Assembly: GCA_965227905.1 (NCBI GenBank)
Contig: OZ245780.1
Coordinates: forward strand, 5,084,001-5,148,000
Reading direction: 5' to 3'
DNA length: 64,000 nt
Source of the DNA: CBDDHT01 sp965227905
GTDB lineage: Bacteria; Pseudomonadota; Alphaproteobacteria; Rhizobiales; Methyloligellaceae
The notes under the pieces: generated by a model
The model's database searches: none
Seen by the model: the letters and a program-made list of their open reading frames with translations, nothing else
What the model was told of the DNA's origin: nothing
Part shown: positions 51,077 through 60,779 of the stretch, one piece after another
Layout of the letters: every line of letters begins with the position of its first letter
How positions within the stretch are numbered: position 1 is the first letter of the stretch
Position numbers and translations under genes: made by a program

Positions 51077-52057
51077 TCACATGGAGAGCGAGAAGCTCAT
51101 GAACACGGGAAGCATGATGACAATCAAGATCACCGGAAAGACGAACACGGTGAGCGGCACCGTCATTTTGGCCGGCAAGGCATGCGCCCTCTCCTCCGCC
51201 GCCGACATGCGCTTGTCACGCATCTCGTCGCTATAGACACGCAGTGCATGTGCCAAACTGGTGCCGAGTTCCTTCGATTGCTGCAGCAGCGATCCGAGGT
51301 TCTTGGCTTCTTCGATTCCAAGCCGTTCGGCCAGGTTGTGAAAGGTTTCGATCAGCGGACGCCCTGCCCGCAACTCCAAACTTGCCATATGGAGGCAAAC
51401 GCCAAAAAAGGGGTAGTTCTGTGCCAGCTCACCACTCACGCGCGAGATTGCCGCTTCCAGGCTAATCCCGGACTCCGTGCAAACCACAAGGAGATCCATG
51501 AAATCCGGAAATCCTTCCCGCGACTGACGCTGAAGACGTTGCGTGATACGGGATAGAAATATACTTGGAAACAGCAGGCCCAATGCACCAGAGCCGACCA
51601 GGATCATCCCGAGCGTCGTCGTCGCAACATCGTACTCGCCAAACCAGATAGCCGCATATGCAATGCTTGGCAGACCCAATGCCAGAACCACGCGGATAAG
51701 ATAATACCAGGCGACAGCTGTTGGCTGGAAGAAACCGGCATTCATAAGATTGGAACGAACAGCAGACACGGACTGTTCATCCCCGGGAACAAAAGTCGAG
51801 GCCACTGACGACAGCAGCCGCCGGGAGCCCGAAGCCTTCTTGTGCCCCAACGAACGCCGGTCGTTGAGGACATCCTGTTTTTCCGACGCATCGACATGCA
51901 GGGCGCGTTCGCGAATTTCACCTCGCCGGCTCACCGTTCGTGCCACGCTCAGTGTGACGAGAGTAACGAACACGAAGGTTGCAGCCGAAAACGCCATGAC
52001 GAGATCGGTAATGTCGAGTTCGAGGACTTGAAGGAGATGGTCGAGAATGTCGGTCAT
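51077..52057 (-). CDS. tadC: Tad pilus inner-membrane protein TadC
   Basis: 326 residues. T2SSF-domain protein with hydrophobic helices at both ends (FVFVTLVTLSVA and VILIVIMLPVFMSFSLSM) and the cytoplasmic domain FPDFMDLLVVCTESGISLEAAI plus SNLLQQSKELGTSLAHALRVYSDEMR typical of TadC. With TadB it forms the platform that transmits motor action of TadA to the pilus. It starts 1 nt after the tadB stop. Confidence 0.93.
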   Translation of the reverse strand: MTDILDHLLQVLELDITDLVMAFSAATFVFVTLVTLSVARTVSRRGEIRERALHVDASEKQDVLNDRRSLGHKKASGSRRLLSSVASTFVPGDEQSVSAVRSNLMNAGFFQPTAVAWYYLIRVVLALGLPSIAYAAIWFGEYDVATTTLGMILVGSGALGLLFPSIFLSRITQRLQRQSREGFPDFMDLLVVCTESGISLEAAISRVSGELAQNYPFFGVCLHMASLELRAGRPLIETFHNLAERLGIEEAKNLGSLLQQSKELGTSLAHALRVYSDEMRDKRMSAAEERAHALPAKMTVPLTVFVFPVILIVIMLPVFMSFSLSM

Positions 52058-52058
52058 G

Positions 52059-53024
52059 TCAGATCCTGAAGTTCACCATGCGAAACATGATGAAGTTCCC
52101 AAGGAACATCCATGCCACCGCCATGCCCAGGACCTTCGGTACGGCCGGTTCATGCCAGACCTTGCCGTAGAAATCCGGTGAGACAAGAAAGATTGCGCCA
52201 AAGACAAGGAAAGGCAATGCGCTCAGAATCATTGCACTCGCACGCCCCTCCGCCGTTACGCTCTTGATCTTTCGGCGCATCTTTGAGCGTCCTCTCAGCA
52301 CCTTGACCAGATTGCTCAAAATTTCGCTGAGATTGCCGCCTGTCTGCGATTGGATCGTGATTGCGAGAACGAGTAGAACCAGATCCTCCAAGCCCACACG
52401 CGCACTCAGGTTCGACATGGAGGCTTCGAGATCGAGACCATATGTCAACTCATCGGCAGTCATGCCGAACTCGCTGCCGATGGGATCCGGCATTTCACGG
52501 CCGACCATCGCAATCGATACGGGCAAGGGATGACCGGCGCGCAATCCCCGCACCATGATGTCAATCGCATCGGGTAATTGCGCTTCGAAGGCCCGCAGTC
52601 GTTTTCGCCGGGATATCATCAGGACGATCAACGGCAAGATACCGGCAGTCCCGACAAACGCGCCAAATCCTGCCAACGGCCCAAAACGCAGATACCCGAG
52701 GAAGGCAACGAAGACCGCGACGCAGACTGCAACGCCCATTCCAAATTTGAGTTTGCCCGATGCTACGCCTGATTGTACGGCAAGACGGTTGAACCAGATT
52801 ATCGGCAGAATGAAGCGACCGTCAGCAGACAGGCCGCGCGCACGCCGGAGAAGCACGAGGACATCGGCCTGGTTCTCCGCCTCATCCAACGTCTTCAGGC
52901 GATCATTGACCTGCCGCGTATACGATCGGCGACGCGATATCGAAAGATAGACCGCCTCCATAGTGAGAAACACGGCTGCACCGATGGAGAAGATCAGGCC
53001 ATATTGTACGAGTTCGGGATCCAT
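52059..53024 (-). CDS. tadB: Tad pilus inner-membrane protein TadB
   Basis: 321 residues. T2SSF family, with two N-terminal membrane segments near FSIGAAVFLTMEAV and KFGMGVAVCVAVFVAFLGYL, the cytoplasmic LPDAIDIMVRGLRAGHPLPVSIAMV, and TGGNLSEILSNL. ATG at 53024 (GAGG upstream) preferred to the GTG at 53036 that overlaps the cpaF stop. It forms the pilus assembly platform with TadC. Confidence 0.93.
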   Translation of the reverse strand: MDPELVQYGLIFSIGAAVFLTMEAVYLSISRRRSYTRQVNDRLKTLDEAENQADVLVLLRRARGLSADGRFILPIIWFNRLAVQSGVASGKLKFGMGVAVCVAVFVAFLGYLRFGPLAGFGAFVGTAGILPLIVLMISRRKRLRAFEAQLPDAIDIMVRGLRAGHPLPVSIAMVGREMPDPIGSEFGMTADELTYGLDLEASMSNLSARVGLEDLVLLVLAITIQSQTGGNLSEILSNLVKVLRGRSKMRRKIKSVTAEGRASAMILSALPFLVFGAIFLVSPDFYGKVWHEPAVPKVLGMAVAWMFLGNFIMFRMVNFRI

Positions 53025-53032
53025 GGCCGGCC

Positions 53033-54451
53033 TCACAGAACCGTGCTTGGATCGAAATATTCCGACGGAAGCTGGACGCCATGGGCCTTTAGTTCTTCCA
53101 GAAATTTCGGTCGGACGCCCGTTGCTCTGAATTCTCCGGTGATCTTCCCTTCCGCGTCGGTATCGACCCGTACGAACTTGAAGATCTCCTGCATCTGAAT
53201 GACCGCGCCTTCGATGCCGGTTATCTCGCTCACGCTTGTGACACGCCGCGTACCGTCACTGAGGCGCGACAACTGCACGATAAGCGTGATCGCCGCGACC
53301 ATCTGGGAGCGAACGCTCTCTTCGCTCATATTGAAACCGGCCATGCCAACCATATTCTCAAGACGCGCAAGAGCGTCGCGAGGGTTATTGGCGTGAATGG
53401 TTGCCATTGAGCCTTCGTGACCGGTGTTCATGGCCTGAAGCATGTCGAAGGCCTCCTCGCCACGCACCTCGCCGAGGATTATGCGGTCGGGACGCATCCT
53501 CAGCGCGTTCTTCACCAACTCGCGCTGGCGCACTTCATGATTGCCCTCGACATTTGGCGGACGTGTTTCCAATCGTCCGATATGCGGCTGCTGCAGTTGC
53601 AGTTCGGCGGCATCCTCAATCGTTATCAAGCGCTCTTTGTGGGAAATGTGATTTGAGAGGGCGTTCAGCATCGTGGTCTTGCCACTACCTGTTCCACCCG
53701 AGACGATGGTCGACATTCGACCGCGGACAGCGGCCGCCAATACTTCGGCTATGGGCGCCTTGATACTGCCCATGTCGACCAGCTTCTCCATATTGAATGG
53801 TTTCTTGGAGAACTTGCGGATCGAGATCAGCGGTCCATCGACGGCAAGAGGACGAACGACGGCATTGACGCGCGAGCCGTCTTCCAGACGGGCATCGACC
53901 ATCGGTTGCGTCTCGTCGACACGCCGTCCGACGTTGGCAACGATCTTGTTGAGAATTCTCAGAAGATGCGGTTCGTCCTTGAAGCGGACAGGGGTCGGTT
54001 CCAACTGACCGAAACGTTCCACATAGACCAGCTCATGCGTGTTGATGAGGATATCGCTGACAGTCGGGTCATCGAGAAGCGGCTCGATCGGACCAAGCCC
54101 CATCATCTCATCGTAGAGTTCGTCCGAGAATTCCTGAAGTTCCTCGGTATTGAGAGGCAGGCGCTCCGACATCACATATTCCGATGCAAGCACACTGACC
54201 TGTTGCTTGAGCTCCTCGGGCGAGACCTTGTCCAGCGCCGTCAGATTCATTTCATCGATCAATCGGCGATGCAGGCGGACCTTGGCATCGAGAAAACGCT
54301 GTTTGGTGAGCTGTCCTTCCGAGGAAGCCGGTGGCTCTGCCGGTTTCGGTGCTTCTTTTTCCTTTGCCTCCGGAACGGGCGCAGGGACGGGAAGCTTTGC
54401 AACGGCTTCCAATTCACGCGGGACACTCTGAGAAGAAAAACGGCCTAGCAT
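53033..54451 (-). CDS. cpaF: Tad pilus assembly ATPase TadA/CpaF
   Basis: 472 residues. Walker A is SGGTGSGKTTML, the Asp box and Walker B are EDAAELQLQQPHIGRLE and RPDRIILGEVRGEEAFDML, the His box is NTGHEGSMATIHAN. It is the hexameric secretion ATPase driving pilus assembly at the inner membrane. The N-terminus carries a Pro/Glu/Ala linker (PAPVPEAKEKEAPKPAEPP). It lies between cpaE and tadB in the expected order. Confidence 0.96.
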   Translation of the reverse strand: MLGRFSSQSVPRELEAVAKLPVPAPVPEAKEKEAPKPAEPPASSEGQLTKQRFLDAKVRLHRRLIDEMNLTALDKVSPEELKQQVSVLASEYVMSERLPLNTEELQEFSDELYDEMMGLGPIEPLLDDPTVSDILINTHELVYVERFGQLEPTPVRFKDEPHLLRILNKIVANVGRRVDETQPMVDARLEDGSRVNAVVRPLAVDGPLISIRKFSKKPFNMEKLVDMGSIKAPIAEVLAAAVRGRMSTIVSGGTGSGKTTMLNALSNHISHKERLITIEDAAELQLQQPHIGRLETRPPNVEGNHEVRQRELVKNALRMRPDRIILGEVRGEEAFDMLQAMNTGHEGSMATIHANNPRDALARLENMVGMAGFNMSEESVRSQMVAAITLIVQLSRLSDGTRRVTSVSEITGIEGAVIQMQEIFKFVRVDTDAEGKITGEFRATGVRPKFLEELKAHGVQLPSEYFDPSTVL

Positions 54452-54521
54452 TCATGCACCTCGACACCCAATTGATGAAGAGGATACGGAAAAAAGAACA
54501 ATATTCGGCGAATTCGACCGT

Positions 54522-55757
54522 TCAAATTTTAGCGGCTGAGAGCTCTATCCGCGGTATCATACGCTTAACCGGAACCGGCAGATTCGCCGGCTTGGTATCG
54601 AACAGGATGGTTTCCAGATCCTTATCGATACGATTGCCTTTCTTGACTTCGTAGAGCGGTAGACCACGGTCGATCGCTTCCCGGACCAGCGGATAGTCCT
54701 GAGCGACGAAACCGGCAATGCGACCGCCAAGAACGTCTTCGGCATCTTTCTGCCGGACCGAATTCACGCCGCCGAACATTGTCTTGCGAAACCGGTTCAC
54801 GATCACGGATACATCGATTTCATTACCGCATCTCTGCAAGATGGCATTCGACAGGCGCCTCGCCTGTCGCAGTCCCGGAACGGTCATTTCAGTGACAATG
54901 AAGACGCGATCGGAGCCACGAAGAACGCTTTCTGTCCAGGGCAACCAGACCCGCGGCATATCGAGGACGACGGTCTCGAATTTTGCCGAGGCCATATCCA
55001 GCATACGCGTCACCAGTTCGGTACTGATGGTCTCGTAGGACCGAAGTGCATGGTCAGCGGCCAGGATTGCCAAACCACTGTCGTGCCGGGACACCATGAC
55101 TTCCAGAAGCTGGACGTCCAGGCGATCGGGCGATGGGGCCAGTTCGTCGAGTTGCAGATTAGGCGTCACATCCAGATAGTCGGTGACGGCACCGCCCTGA
55201 AAATCCATGTCGATAATGCAGGTCGACTGAAACTGATGCGTCTTGCGCGCGGAGACGAATGCGCTCTGGATTGCCAGCGATGTGTTTCCCGCACCGCCTC
55301 CGGCCGAGATGAAGGCATAGCATTTGGCGCCGCCAAAACGCGTCGAGGGTCCTTCCGGCCGGATAGCCCGCTCGCACGCCTTGAACAGGTCTGCCTGCGA
55401 CCCACTCTTTGAAATCAGGTCTGTCACGTGCAACTGCAACAGCTTGCGCACGATCGATTCGGAGAAGTCGTCGACAATGGCAATGATGGGACGTCCCGGG
55501 CCGGCACTCTCGATCACTCGCTCCAAGGCCTCAAACTCACCTGAGCGATCCTGATCGATCTCTACCAGCAACAAGGATGGGTGACGGCTGGTGAGACCTT
55601 GGGATTCCAATGCCCCAACCGACTCAAACGCAGATTCAAAGTCGAAGCGCTCGTCCTGCGTAAAGATCTCACGCAAACGATTTTCCAAGCCTTTGTCTGC
55701 CGTGACCAATTGAATGGCCACTGCACCATCATCGTCCTTGGTGAATTTTCCAAACAT
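54522..55757 (-). CDS. cpaE: Pilus localisation protein CpaE/TadZ
   Basis: 411 residues. A receiver-like N-domain (residues 15-135; IQLVTADKGLENRLREIF) is followed by a MinD/ParA-like ATPase. The Walker A loop reads SAGGGAGNTSLA: both Lys residues of KGGxGKT are replaced, a known feature of several TadZ proteins, which suggests weak or no ATP hydrolysis. It targets the Tad machine to a pole. GAGG lies 10 nt before the ATG at 55757. Confidence 0.92.
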   Translation of the reverse strand: MFGKFTKDDDGAVAIQLVTADKGLENRLREIFTQDERFDFESAFESVGALESQGLTSRHPSLLLVEIDQDRSGEFEALERVIESAGPGRPIIAIVDDFSESIVRKLLQLHVTDLISKSGSQADLFKACERAIRPEGPSTRFGGAKCYAFISAGGGAGNTSLAIQSAFVSARKTHQFQSTCIIDMDFQGGAVTDYLDVTPNLQLDELAPSPDRLDVQLLEVMVSRHDSGLAILAADHALRSYETISTELVTRMLDMASAKFETVVLDMPRVWLPWTESVLRGSDRVFIVTEMTVPGLRQARRLSNAILQRCGNEIDVSVIVNRFRKTMFGGVNSVRQKDAEDVLGGRIAGFVAQDYPLVREAIDRGLPLYEVKKGNRIDKDLETILFDTKPANLPVPVKRMIPRIELSAAKI

Positions 55758-55793
55758 CAGTTTCAAACCTCGATAAGCGCGCCCGCCAAGTTG

Positions 55794-56159
55794 TTATGGC
55801 GACTTCGGACCGCCTTCGGGTGGCGGCCCTTTCGGTGCGTCTTCATCCTTGAAACGTTCGGTCGTATCGGTTCCGACCGGCTCCAGACTCTCATTCTTCT
55901 GATAGCGTTCAACACCCAGCGACATGCGTTTGCCATCGACGTTGATATTCTTGTTCTTGGCATATCGGGGCCACGGATCCTTCATGTGCACCACCCGATT
56001 GGAAGCGGCCGCATCTCCGGCGCCAAGAGAGATCGTATCTCGTCGACCTAGATAGTCGTTCTCCCGGCATGACGTCAGCGCAACGCTCGTCAGGATCACT
56101 GTTGCCACAATGAGTTTTGTCCCGACGCCTGGCGCGGGGCGGAACGATTGCGTGGTCAT
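55794..56159 (-). CDS. Short CpaD-like pilus lipoprotein
   Basis: 121 residues. Lipobox LTSVALTSC gives a lipoprotein signal; the mature part begins RENDYLGRRDTISLGAGDAAASNRVVHMKDPWPRY, a pattern I recognise from the short lipoprotein between cpaC and cpaE in Rhizobiales. It ends with a Pro/Gly-rich tail. GGAGGGGGGAGC precedes the ATG, which overlaps the cpaC stop by 4 nt. It is shorter than Caulobacter CpaD and probably assists the secretin at the outer membrane. Confidence 0.8.
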   Translation of the reverse strand: MTTQSFRPAPGVGTKLIVATVILTSVALTSCRENDYLGRRDTISLGAGDAAASNRVVHMKDPWPRYAKNKNINVDGKRMSLGVERYQKNESLEPVGTDTTERFKDEDAPKGPPPEGGPKSP

Positions 56160-58003
56160 GCTCCCCCCTCCAGATCGAGCGACAGGCTTGCCCTGGATCC
56201 GGGACCAGCCGAGGCGACATTCGCAGCCTTGCGGAATGTGCCGCCAAAGACGCCGTCCTTCTTCCGGAAGAATCCGCCGAGCAGCCCTTTGCTCTCAGAT
56301 TCCTCAGAAGACTTTTTCTTGGCCGACGTCTTCTTCTTCGATGTCTTTGCTGCAGCCGGTTTGGCGCGCTTCGATTTCGACTTCTTCGGTTTCTTCGCCT
56401 TCTTCTCCGACGGCAGCGAACCGGTAATGTCGCGCGGATCGCCTTTCGGAATGGAGCCGGTATATTTGCTCCTATCCAGGGATACGTTCGGGAAAGCCGG
56501 CCCCGAGCTGCCGAGCATATGACCGCTGGACGGCGCACGCCGATTGACCTTTCCGGAGCGGCGGAACCGCGATTTCCAGGTTGGAATCTCGTCTTTGCCG
56601 TTCAGGAAGTAGTCCACATCGTTTCCTGGGACCGATTTGTCGAACGGCGTCACCAGCCGATCGCCGGGTGCTGCAGGCTGGACCAGCCGCGGCGTCACGA
56701 TAATGACCAGATCGGTTTCCTGTTTTTCAAAGGATGCGCTTCGGAACAGCGAGCCGATTACCGGGACCTGCCCGAGCCAGGGGAGCTGACGCCTTGCCTT
56801 TGAATGATTGGCCTGCAACAGCCCTGCAATCGCAAAGCTCTGGCCATCGCGCAGCTCGACAGTTGTCTTCGCCCGCCGGGTGACAAGGCCCGGAATGGTC
56901 GTATCGTTGACCACCAGCGTGTTGTTGGGATCGATCTCGCTGACTTCCGGCTCGACCTTCAAGTTGATCAAACCGTTACTCAACACCGTTGGTGTGAAGC
57001 CAAGGCCAACGCCGAACTTCTTGAATTCGATCGTGATCGTGTCGTTGTCGCGGCCGACCGGAAACGGAAACTCGCCACCAGCCAAGAAACTTGCCGTATC
57101 GCCGGAAAGCGCAATCAGGTTTGGTTCTGCCAGTCGCCGAGCCAGCCCTTTTTCCTCAAGCGCCTGGATAATGACTTCGGCAGACGTTCCGGCATTCAGG
57201 AGGCGGGCCACAAGAGAACCGAAGGGGAGAACCGTCGTCGGAAATGCCCCAAGACCCACTCCGCCGGGAAGGTTCGTATTGATGGCGTGGCTGCCTGGCT
57301 GACGCGAAAGAATATTCCAGTTCACACCGAGGTTACGCGTTGCGGTCCGGGAAGCTTCGACAAACCGAACTTCCAGCAGCACTTGTTGAGACCCGGCAAC
57401 GGTCATCTGGTTGCTGACGGCATCGGGTGCATATTGATTGGCGATCGCCAGCGCCTTTTCGAGCGCGATCGCGTCGGACACCACACCGGTCAACATGATC
57501 CTTCCGTTCACCGATGCAACACGGATACGGGACGAGGGAAGCGAGCGACGATAGTGCTCCTCGATGGCTGCCGCATCGAATGCAACTTCGACCTCGATGA
57601 TCCCAAGCAACTTCTTGTCCTTGCCGAGAATTGAGAGCCGTGTCGCGCCCACCTTCTTTCCAAGGACATAGATCGACGTATCGGTGAGCGGGATGACATC
57701 GGCAATGGCCGGCTGTCCGATCAGGGCCTCTGTAAATGGCTTTTGAATGCGGACGGTCTGCGACTTGTGAATGGTCACACGCAATTTCGAGATCGTCTCC
57801 GGATTATCGAGCGTATAGCTGGAAGTAATCCGGTCGGCGTCGCCGGCAATTACCCATTGACTTTGAGCGATGAGTATCCCGGAGGCCGTCAATGCCAACC
57901 AGGCAAGCCAAACAAGGGCCCTGCCACCTCTTCCAAGCTGTTTCATGCTCGCAAACCAATTGCGCGCAATTCCAGCGGACCTTGCGTCTGTATGCATCAG
58001 CAT
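56156..58003 (-). CDS. cpaC: Tad secretin CpaC/RcpA
   Basis: 615 residues. A hydrophobic signal (ALVWLAWLALTASGIL), a pilotin-type N-domain with VTIHKSQTVRIQKPF, a BON-like domain, and the secretin pore (LLEVRFVEASRTATRNLGVNW, TTVELRDGQSFAIAGLLQ, PWLGQVPVIGSLFRS). It forms the outer-membrane channel for the Flp pilus. The last 100 residues are an unusual Lys/Ser/Ala-rich tail with repeated KKK and SKSKR blocks. The ATG at 58003 follows GGGGAACACCG. Confidence 0.92.
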   Translation of the reverse strand: MLMHTDARSAGIARNWFASMKQLGRGGRALVWLAWLALTASGILIAQSQWVIAGDADRITSSYTLDNPETISKLRVTIHKSQTVRIQKPFTEALIGQPAIADVIPLTDTSIYVLGKKVGATRLSILGKDKKLLGIIEVEVAFDAAAIEEHYRRSLPSSRIRVASVNGRIMLTGVVSDAIALEKALAIANQYAPDAVSNQMTVAGSQQVLLEVRFVEASRTATRNLGVNWNILSRQPGSHAINTNLPGGVGLGAFPTTVLPFGSLVARLLNAGTSAEVIIQALEEKGLARRLAEPNLIALSGDTASFLAGGEFPFPVGRDNDTITIEFKKFGVGLGFTPTVLSNGLINLKVEPEVSEIDPNNTLVVNDTTIPGLVTRRAKTTVELRDGQSFAIAGLLQANHSKARRQLPWLGQVPVIGSLFRSASFEKQETDLVIIVTPRLVQPAAPGDRLVTPFDKSVPGNDVDYFLNGKDEIPTWKSRFRRSGKVNRRAPSSGHMLGSSGPAFPNVSLDRSKYTGSIPKGDPRDITGSLPSEKKAKKPKKSKSKRAKPAAAKTSKKKTSAKKKSSEESESKGLLGGFFRKKDGVFGGTFRKAANVASAGPGSRASLSLDLEGGA

Positions 58004-58154
58004 CGGTGTTCCCCAACCCCGAAAGTTTCGTTCTGTGATCTCACTGAACGATAAGGTCGCAATAGTTATTGCAATGTGAGGGACCGATGGCCGGGAAGCC
58101 GAATCTCGATTCGTAATTAGGAAAGGGTTAGCCAGCGTGCTTAGCAAAACCTTA

Positions 58155-59021
58155 TCACCGGTTCCCAGAATGTGACGGGACGACATATTCCTGGCGGTCC
58201 ACCGCGCGGGTCACGTGCACCATGATCGCAAGGTCGCCGCCGGTCTTTTTCTCAGTCTTGCGGATGGTGTTGTCACTCCGCAGGTCTTCAAGCGTAATCC
58301 GGCGCGAGGGTGAAATCTCGGTCGACCCCGCGCTACGTAGCGCCAGGGACAGTTTACCGACAGAACCCGCCAACGCGATTTTCTGCGCCTGCTTTGTTGC
58401 GACTTCGATCGTGACCGTCTTCGAAAGCGACGGTTTTTCCGTTTGATCGTCGGCCAACTGGTCGACGGCAAGAACACGCACATTGCGAAGGAGCACGTCC
58501 GTATAACTTTCCTTGTTATTGGCGCCGAGCTTGACCTCGGATTTGTCTTCACGCGTCAAGAGTACATCGACCCTGTCGCCCGGAAGTACAAAGCCAGAGA
58601 CGCCAAGGACATCGTTCACCCGGATCGAGACCGCCAGATGCTCGCCATCCACCAGGGCTGACAAGGACGCCCGTTGGCCAGGCCCCGTAACCTTCGTCTT
58701 GATAATCGGCTCGTTGCGCGCAATGGCCGACAATACGATGCGTTTGCCATTTCCTTTGAAGAGATCGGCAATGGACGGATAAGCTTCGTTGGGGATCCCC
58801 TTACTCGGCCATTCGATTTCCGCAAGATGCGACTTCTTTAACTCCATACCGAAGCGCAAGGGCCGTGTCGCGACGACCACCTTCGAGACTTTGACGGCCG
58901 ATCTTTTGACAGCGACCTGCGGCTCGGGCGTCTGGTTTTCCAGCCAGACTTTCGCCAGAAACGCTGCCACACCGCCGAAGCCGAGCGCGATGACAAGCAT
59001 CGCAATACTACCGATACGCAT
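58155..59021 (-). CDS. cpaB: Tad pilus protein CpaB/RcpC (SAF domain)
   Basis: 288 residues. One N-terminal membrane anchor (IAMLVIALGFGGVAAFLAKVW), then a SAF domain (ATRPLRFGMELKKSHLAEIEWP, RIVLSAIARNEPI), and the RcpC region LAVSIRVNDVLGVSGFVLPGDRVDVLLT. It is a periplasmic component of the Tad machine. It is the first gene of the visible cluster; GGGGTAGATT precedes the ATG. The 215-bp gap upstream should carry the promoter of the whole tad operon. Confidence 0.92.
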   Translation of the reverse strand: MRIGSIAMLVIALGFGGVAAFLAKVWLENQTPEPQVAVKRSAVKVSKVVVATRPLRFGMELKKSHLAEIEWPSKGIPNEAYPSIADLFKGNGKRIVLSAIARNEPIIKTKVTGPGQRASLSALVDGEHLAVSIRVNDVLGVSGFVLPGDRVDVLLTREDKSEVKLGANNKESYTDVLLRNVRVLAVDQLADDQTEKPSLSKTVTIEVATKQAQKIALAGSVGKLSLALRSAGSTEISPSRRITLEDLRSDNTIRKTEKKTGGDLAIMVHVTRAVDRQEYVVPSHSGNR

Positions 59022-59236
59022 AATCTACCCCAGTCTCAAATCTGGCGTGATCATACGCTCAAGGGGCTAAGGAACCGTGGGATCAGTTGCTACAATTTTA
59101 GAAAAGTCCGACCAGACGATGACACGCATTTGGCTCATCAAAACCCGGCACAACAGCGTCCTAAGCAGATACTTGGGACACCTCGAAAAAGCGTCGGCTC
59201 AGGTAGCCAACAGTCGACCTGAAGGGCTAAACCGGA

Positions 59237-59875
59237 TCAGGCAGTAGGCAACGGCGCGTATCCGGTTCGTTTCATCATTGTGCTGAAATAGCTCTGGACC
59301 CGCGGTGGAAATGTAAGCGCGGCAACGATGGCAGCCGAGCGCAGCAGCGGTAGCATTCGCACATCGTCCTTCGACAATGTGCCGTTGATGGCTTCCGGAC
59401 ACGCAATCTTGCTGTCCAACTCTTCCAGCACAGGTGATACCTCCGCGACATACTCATCCGTGTTCTCAAGGAGAGCATCGAAGCCGCCCAGCATCTTCTC
59501 TTTGCGCGCAATATAGTGTTCGCGGCCAGACGATGTGGCGAACTCAGGCAGTCCAAGTGCGGGATAGCGCGGCATCGTCAGGCGCGGTGTCCTGGAGAGC
59601 AGTTTCTCGGCCAGTGTCGATATCTCGGGTCGTTCCGGGCCGACATAGACCGGCTCGCCCATAGCGTCGATCATATCGACCATGTCCATGCTCTCAAGCA
59701 TCGGCTGACCGTCATCCTTCACAAGAATCGGAATGACGCGTCGCCCGACAAGATTGACCATCGTCTCCGTGTCGTCATCGACAACAACAACCTCCTCCAA
59801 GGGGATACCCTTGAGCGCCGTCGTCATGCGGACTCGAAAACAAAGCGAGCAATGCTCGAACATGTAGAGTTGCAT
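59237..59875 (-). CDS. grxB: Glutaredoxin 2 family protein
   Basis: 212 residues, the size of E. coli GrxB, which has a glutaredoxin domain fused to a GST-like helical domain. The redox site is Cys9-X2-Cys12 (HCSLCF), and the GVHR-like DDDTETMVNLVGRRVIPILV with the cis-Pro and ESMDMVDMID match GrxB. It reduces disulfides with glutathione in the cytoplasm. The ATG at 59875 has GGGAA upstream; longer frame rejected. It diverges from the formyltransferase-like gene (110-bp gap). Confidence 0.92.
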   Translation of the reverse strand: MQLYMFEHCSLCFRVRMTTALKGIPLEEVVVVDDDTETMVNLVGRRVIPILVKDDGQPMLESMDMVDMIDAMGEPVYVGPERPEISTLAEKLLSRTPRLTMPRYPALGLPEFATSSGREHYIARKEKMLGGFDALLENTDEYVAEVSPVLEELDSKIACPEAINGTLSKDDVRMLPLLRSAAIVAALTFPPRVQSYFSTMMKRTGYAPLPTA

Positions 59876-59985
59876 GGATCGATTCCCGGCGATTGATTGA
59901 AAGATCTCTATTGGCTGCACAGTCTCATCGTACTATTGCCGAACGAGATGTGCCTGTCGACGGCTGCAACGCGGGAAAGGCGTCA

Positions 59986-60594
59986 ATGTCTGTGCTCAAG
60001 GAAGTGGTCCTGCTGACGGGGGATGTGGAAGGCCCCTATCTCACCAAGGGATTGAAGTCGCATAATCCGGAGCTTGATGTTCGTGTTGCAACGGATCGGG
60101 CGACGCTTGAGGCTTGCTGCCAGTCGGGCTCACCCGAAACGCGGCGACTCATCGCCTTCTGCACAGGCTTGATTGTCCCGTCCCAGGTCCTCGCAGCGGC
60201 GATGGCCCCTGCTTACAATTTCCATCCCGGCCCACCGAACTATCCGGGGAGCTTTTGCGCGGGCTTCGCCGTTTATGAAGGCGCAGAGCGCTTCGGCATC
60301 ACAGTCCATGAAATGACGCCGCGTGTCGACGAAGGCGCCATCGTCGCTGTCGAATGGTTCAAGGTCCCACCCCAGGCCGATCGCGAGCAACTGGAGGCGG
60401 CCAGCTTTCAACTCCTTATCGAAAAGTTCTTTGAACTTGCACCGCACCTCGCGAATAGCACCGAGCCTCTGCCAAAGATTGATGCACAGTGGTCAGGGCC
60501 GAAACGAACGAAGGCCGATGTTGAGGCCTATCGCCAGTTGCCGGACGATGTGTCTGACGAAGAGGCGCGGCGGCGGCTGCGTGCTTTTGGGTAA
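59986..60594 (+). CDS. Formyltransferase-family protein
   Basis: 202 residues. The C1-formyltransferase core motif reads YNFHPGPPNYPG with the following Gly-rich loop, and HEMTPRVDEGAIV resembles the catalytic region of methionyl-tRNA formyltransferase and related enzymes. It lacks the C-terminal OB-like domain of Fmt, so it is a single-domain member that probably formylates a small amine (nucleotide-sugar or amino acid), not the initiator tRNA. GGGAAAGG is 5 nt before the ATG at 59986. Confidence 0.8.
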   Translation: MSVLKEVVLLTGDVEGPYLTKGLKSHNPELDVRVATDRATLEACCQSGSPETRRLIAFCTGLIVPSQVLAAAMAPAYNFHPGPPNYPGSFCAGFAVYEGAERFGITVHEMTPRVDEGAIVAVEWFKVPPQADREQLEAASFQLLIEKFFELAPHLANSTEPLPKIDAQWSGPKRTKADVEAYRQLPDDVSDEEARRRLRAFG

Positions 60595-60779
60595 CCAAGA
60601 GCTACAGCGACAGTGCCACACGACACCCGAAGCAGTCGTTTCGATCATCGCGCTCGCCAATCTGCCAGCCGCGCCGCTATGGGGTTTGTCGTTTCTTCAT
60701 GAACATCGGTCATAAGATGCATTCGGTAACTGATTGGGTTACCTTGAGACGACGATTGGTAAATCTGGGGGGATATCCA

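Noticed and set aside
59986..60594. Methionyl-tRNA formyltransferase (fmt).
   Set aside because: Only the catalytic-domain core is present and the C-terminal tRNA-binding domain is missing; no def or rsmB gene nearby.
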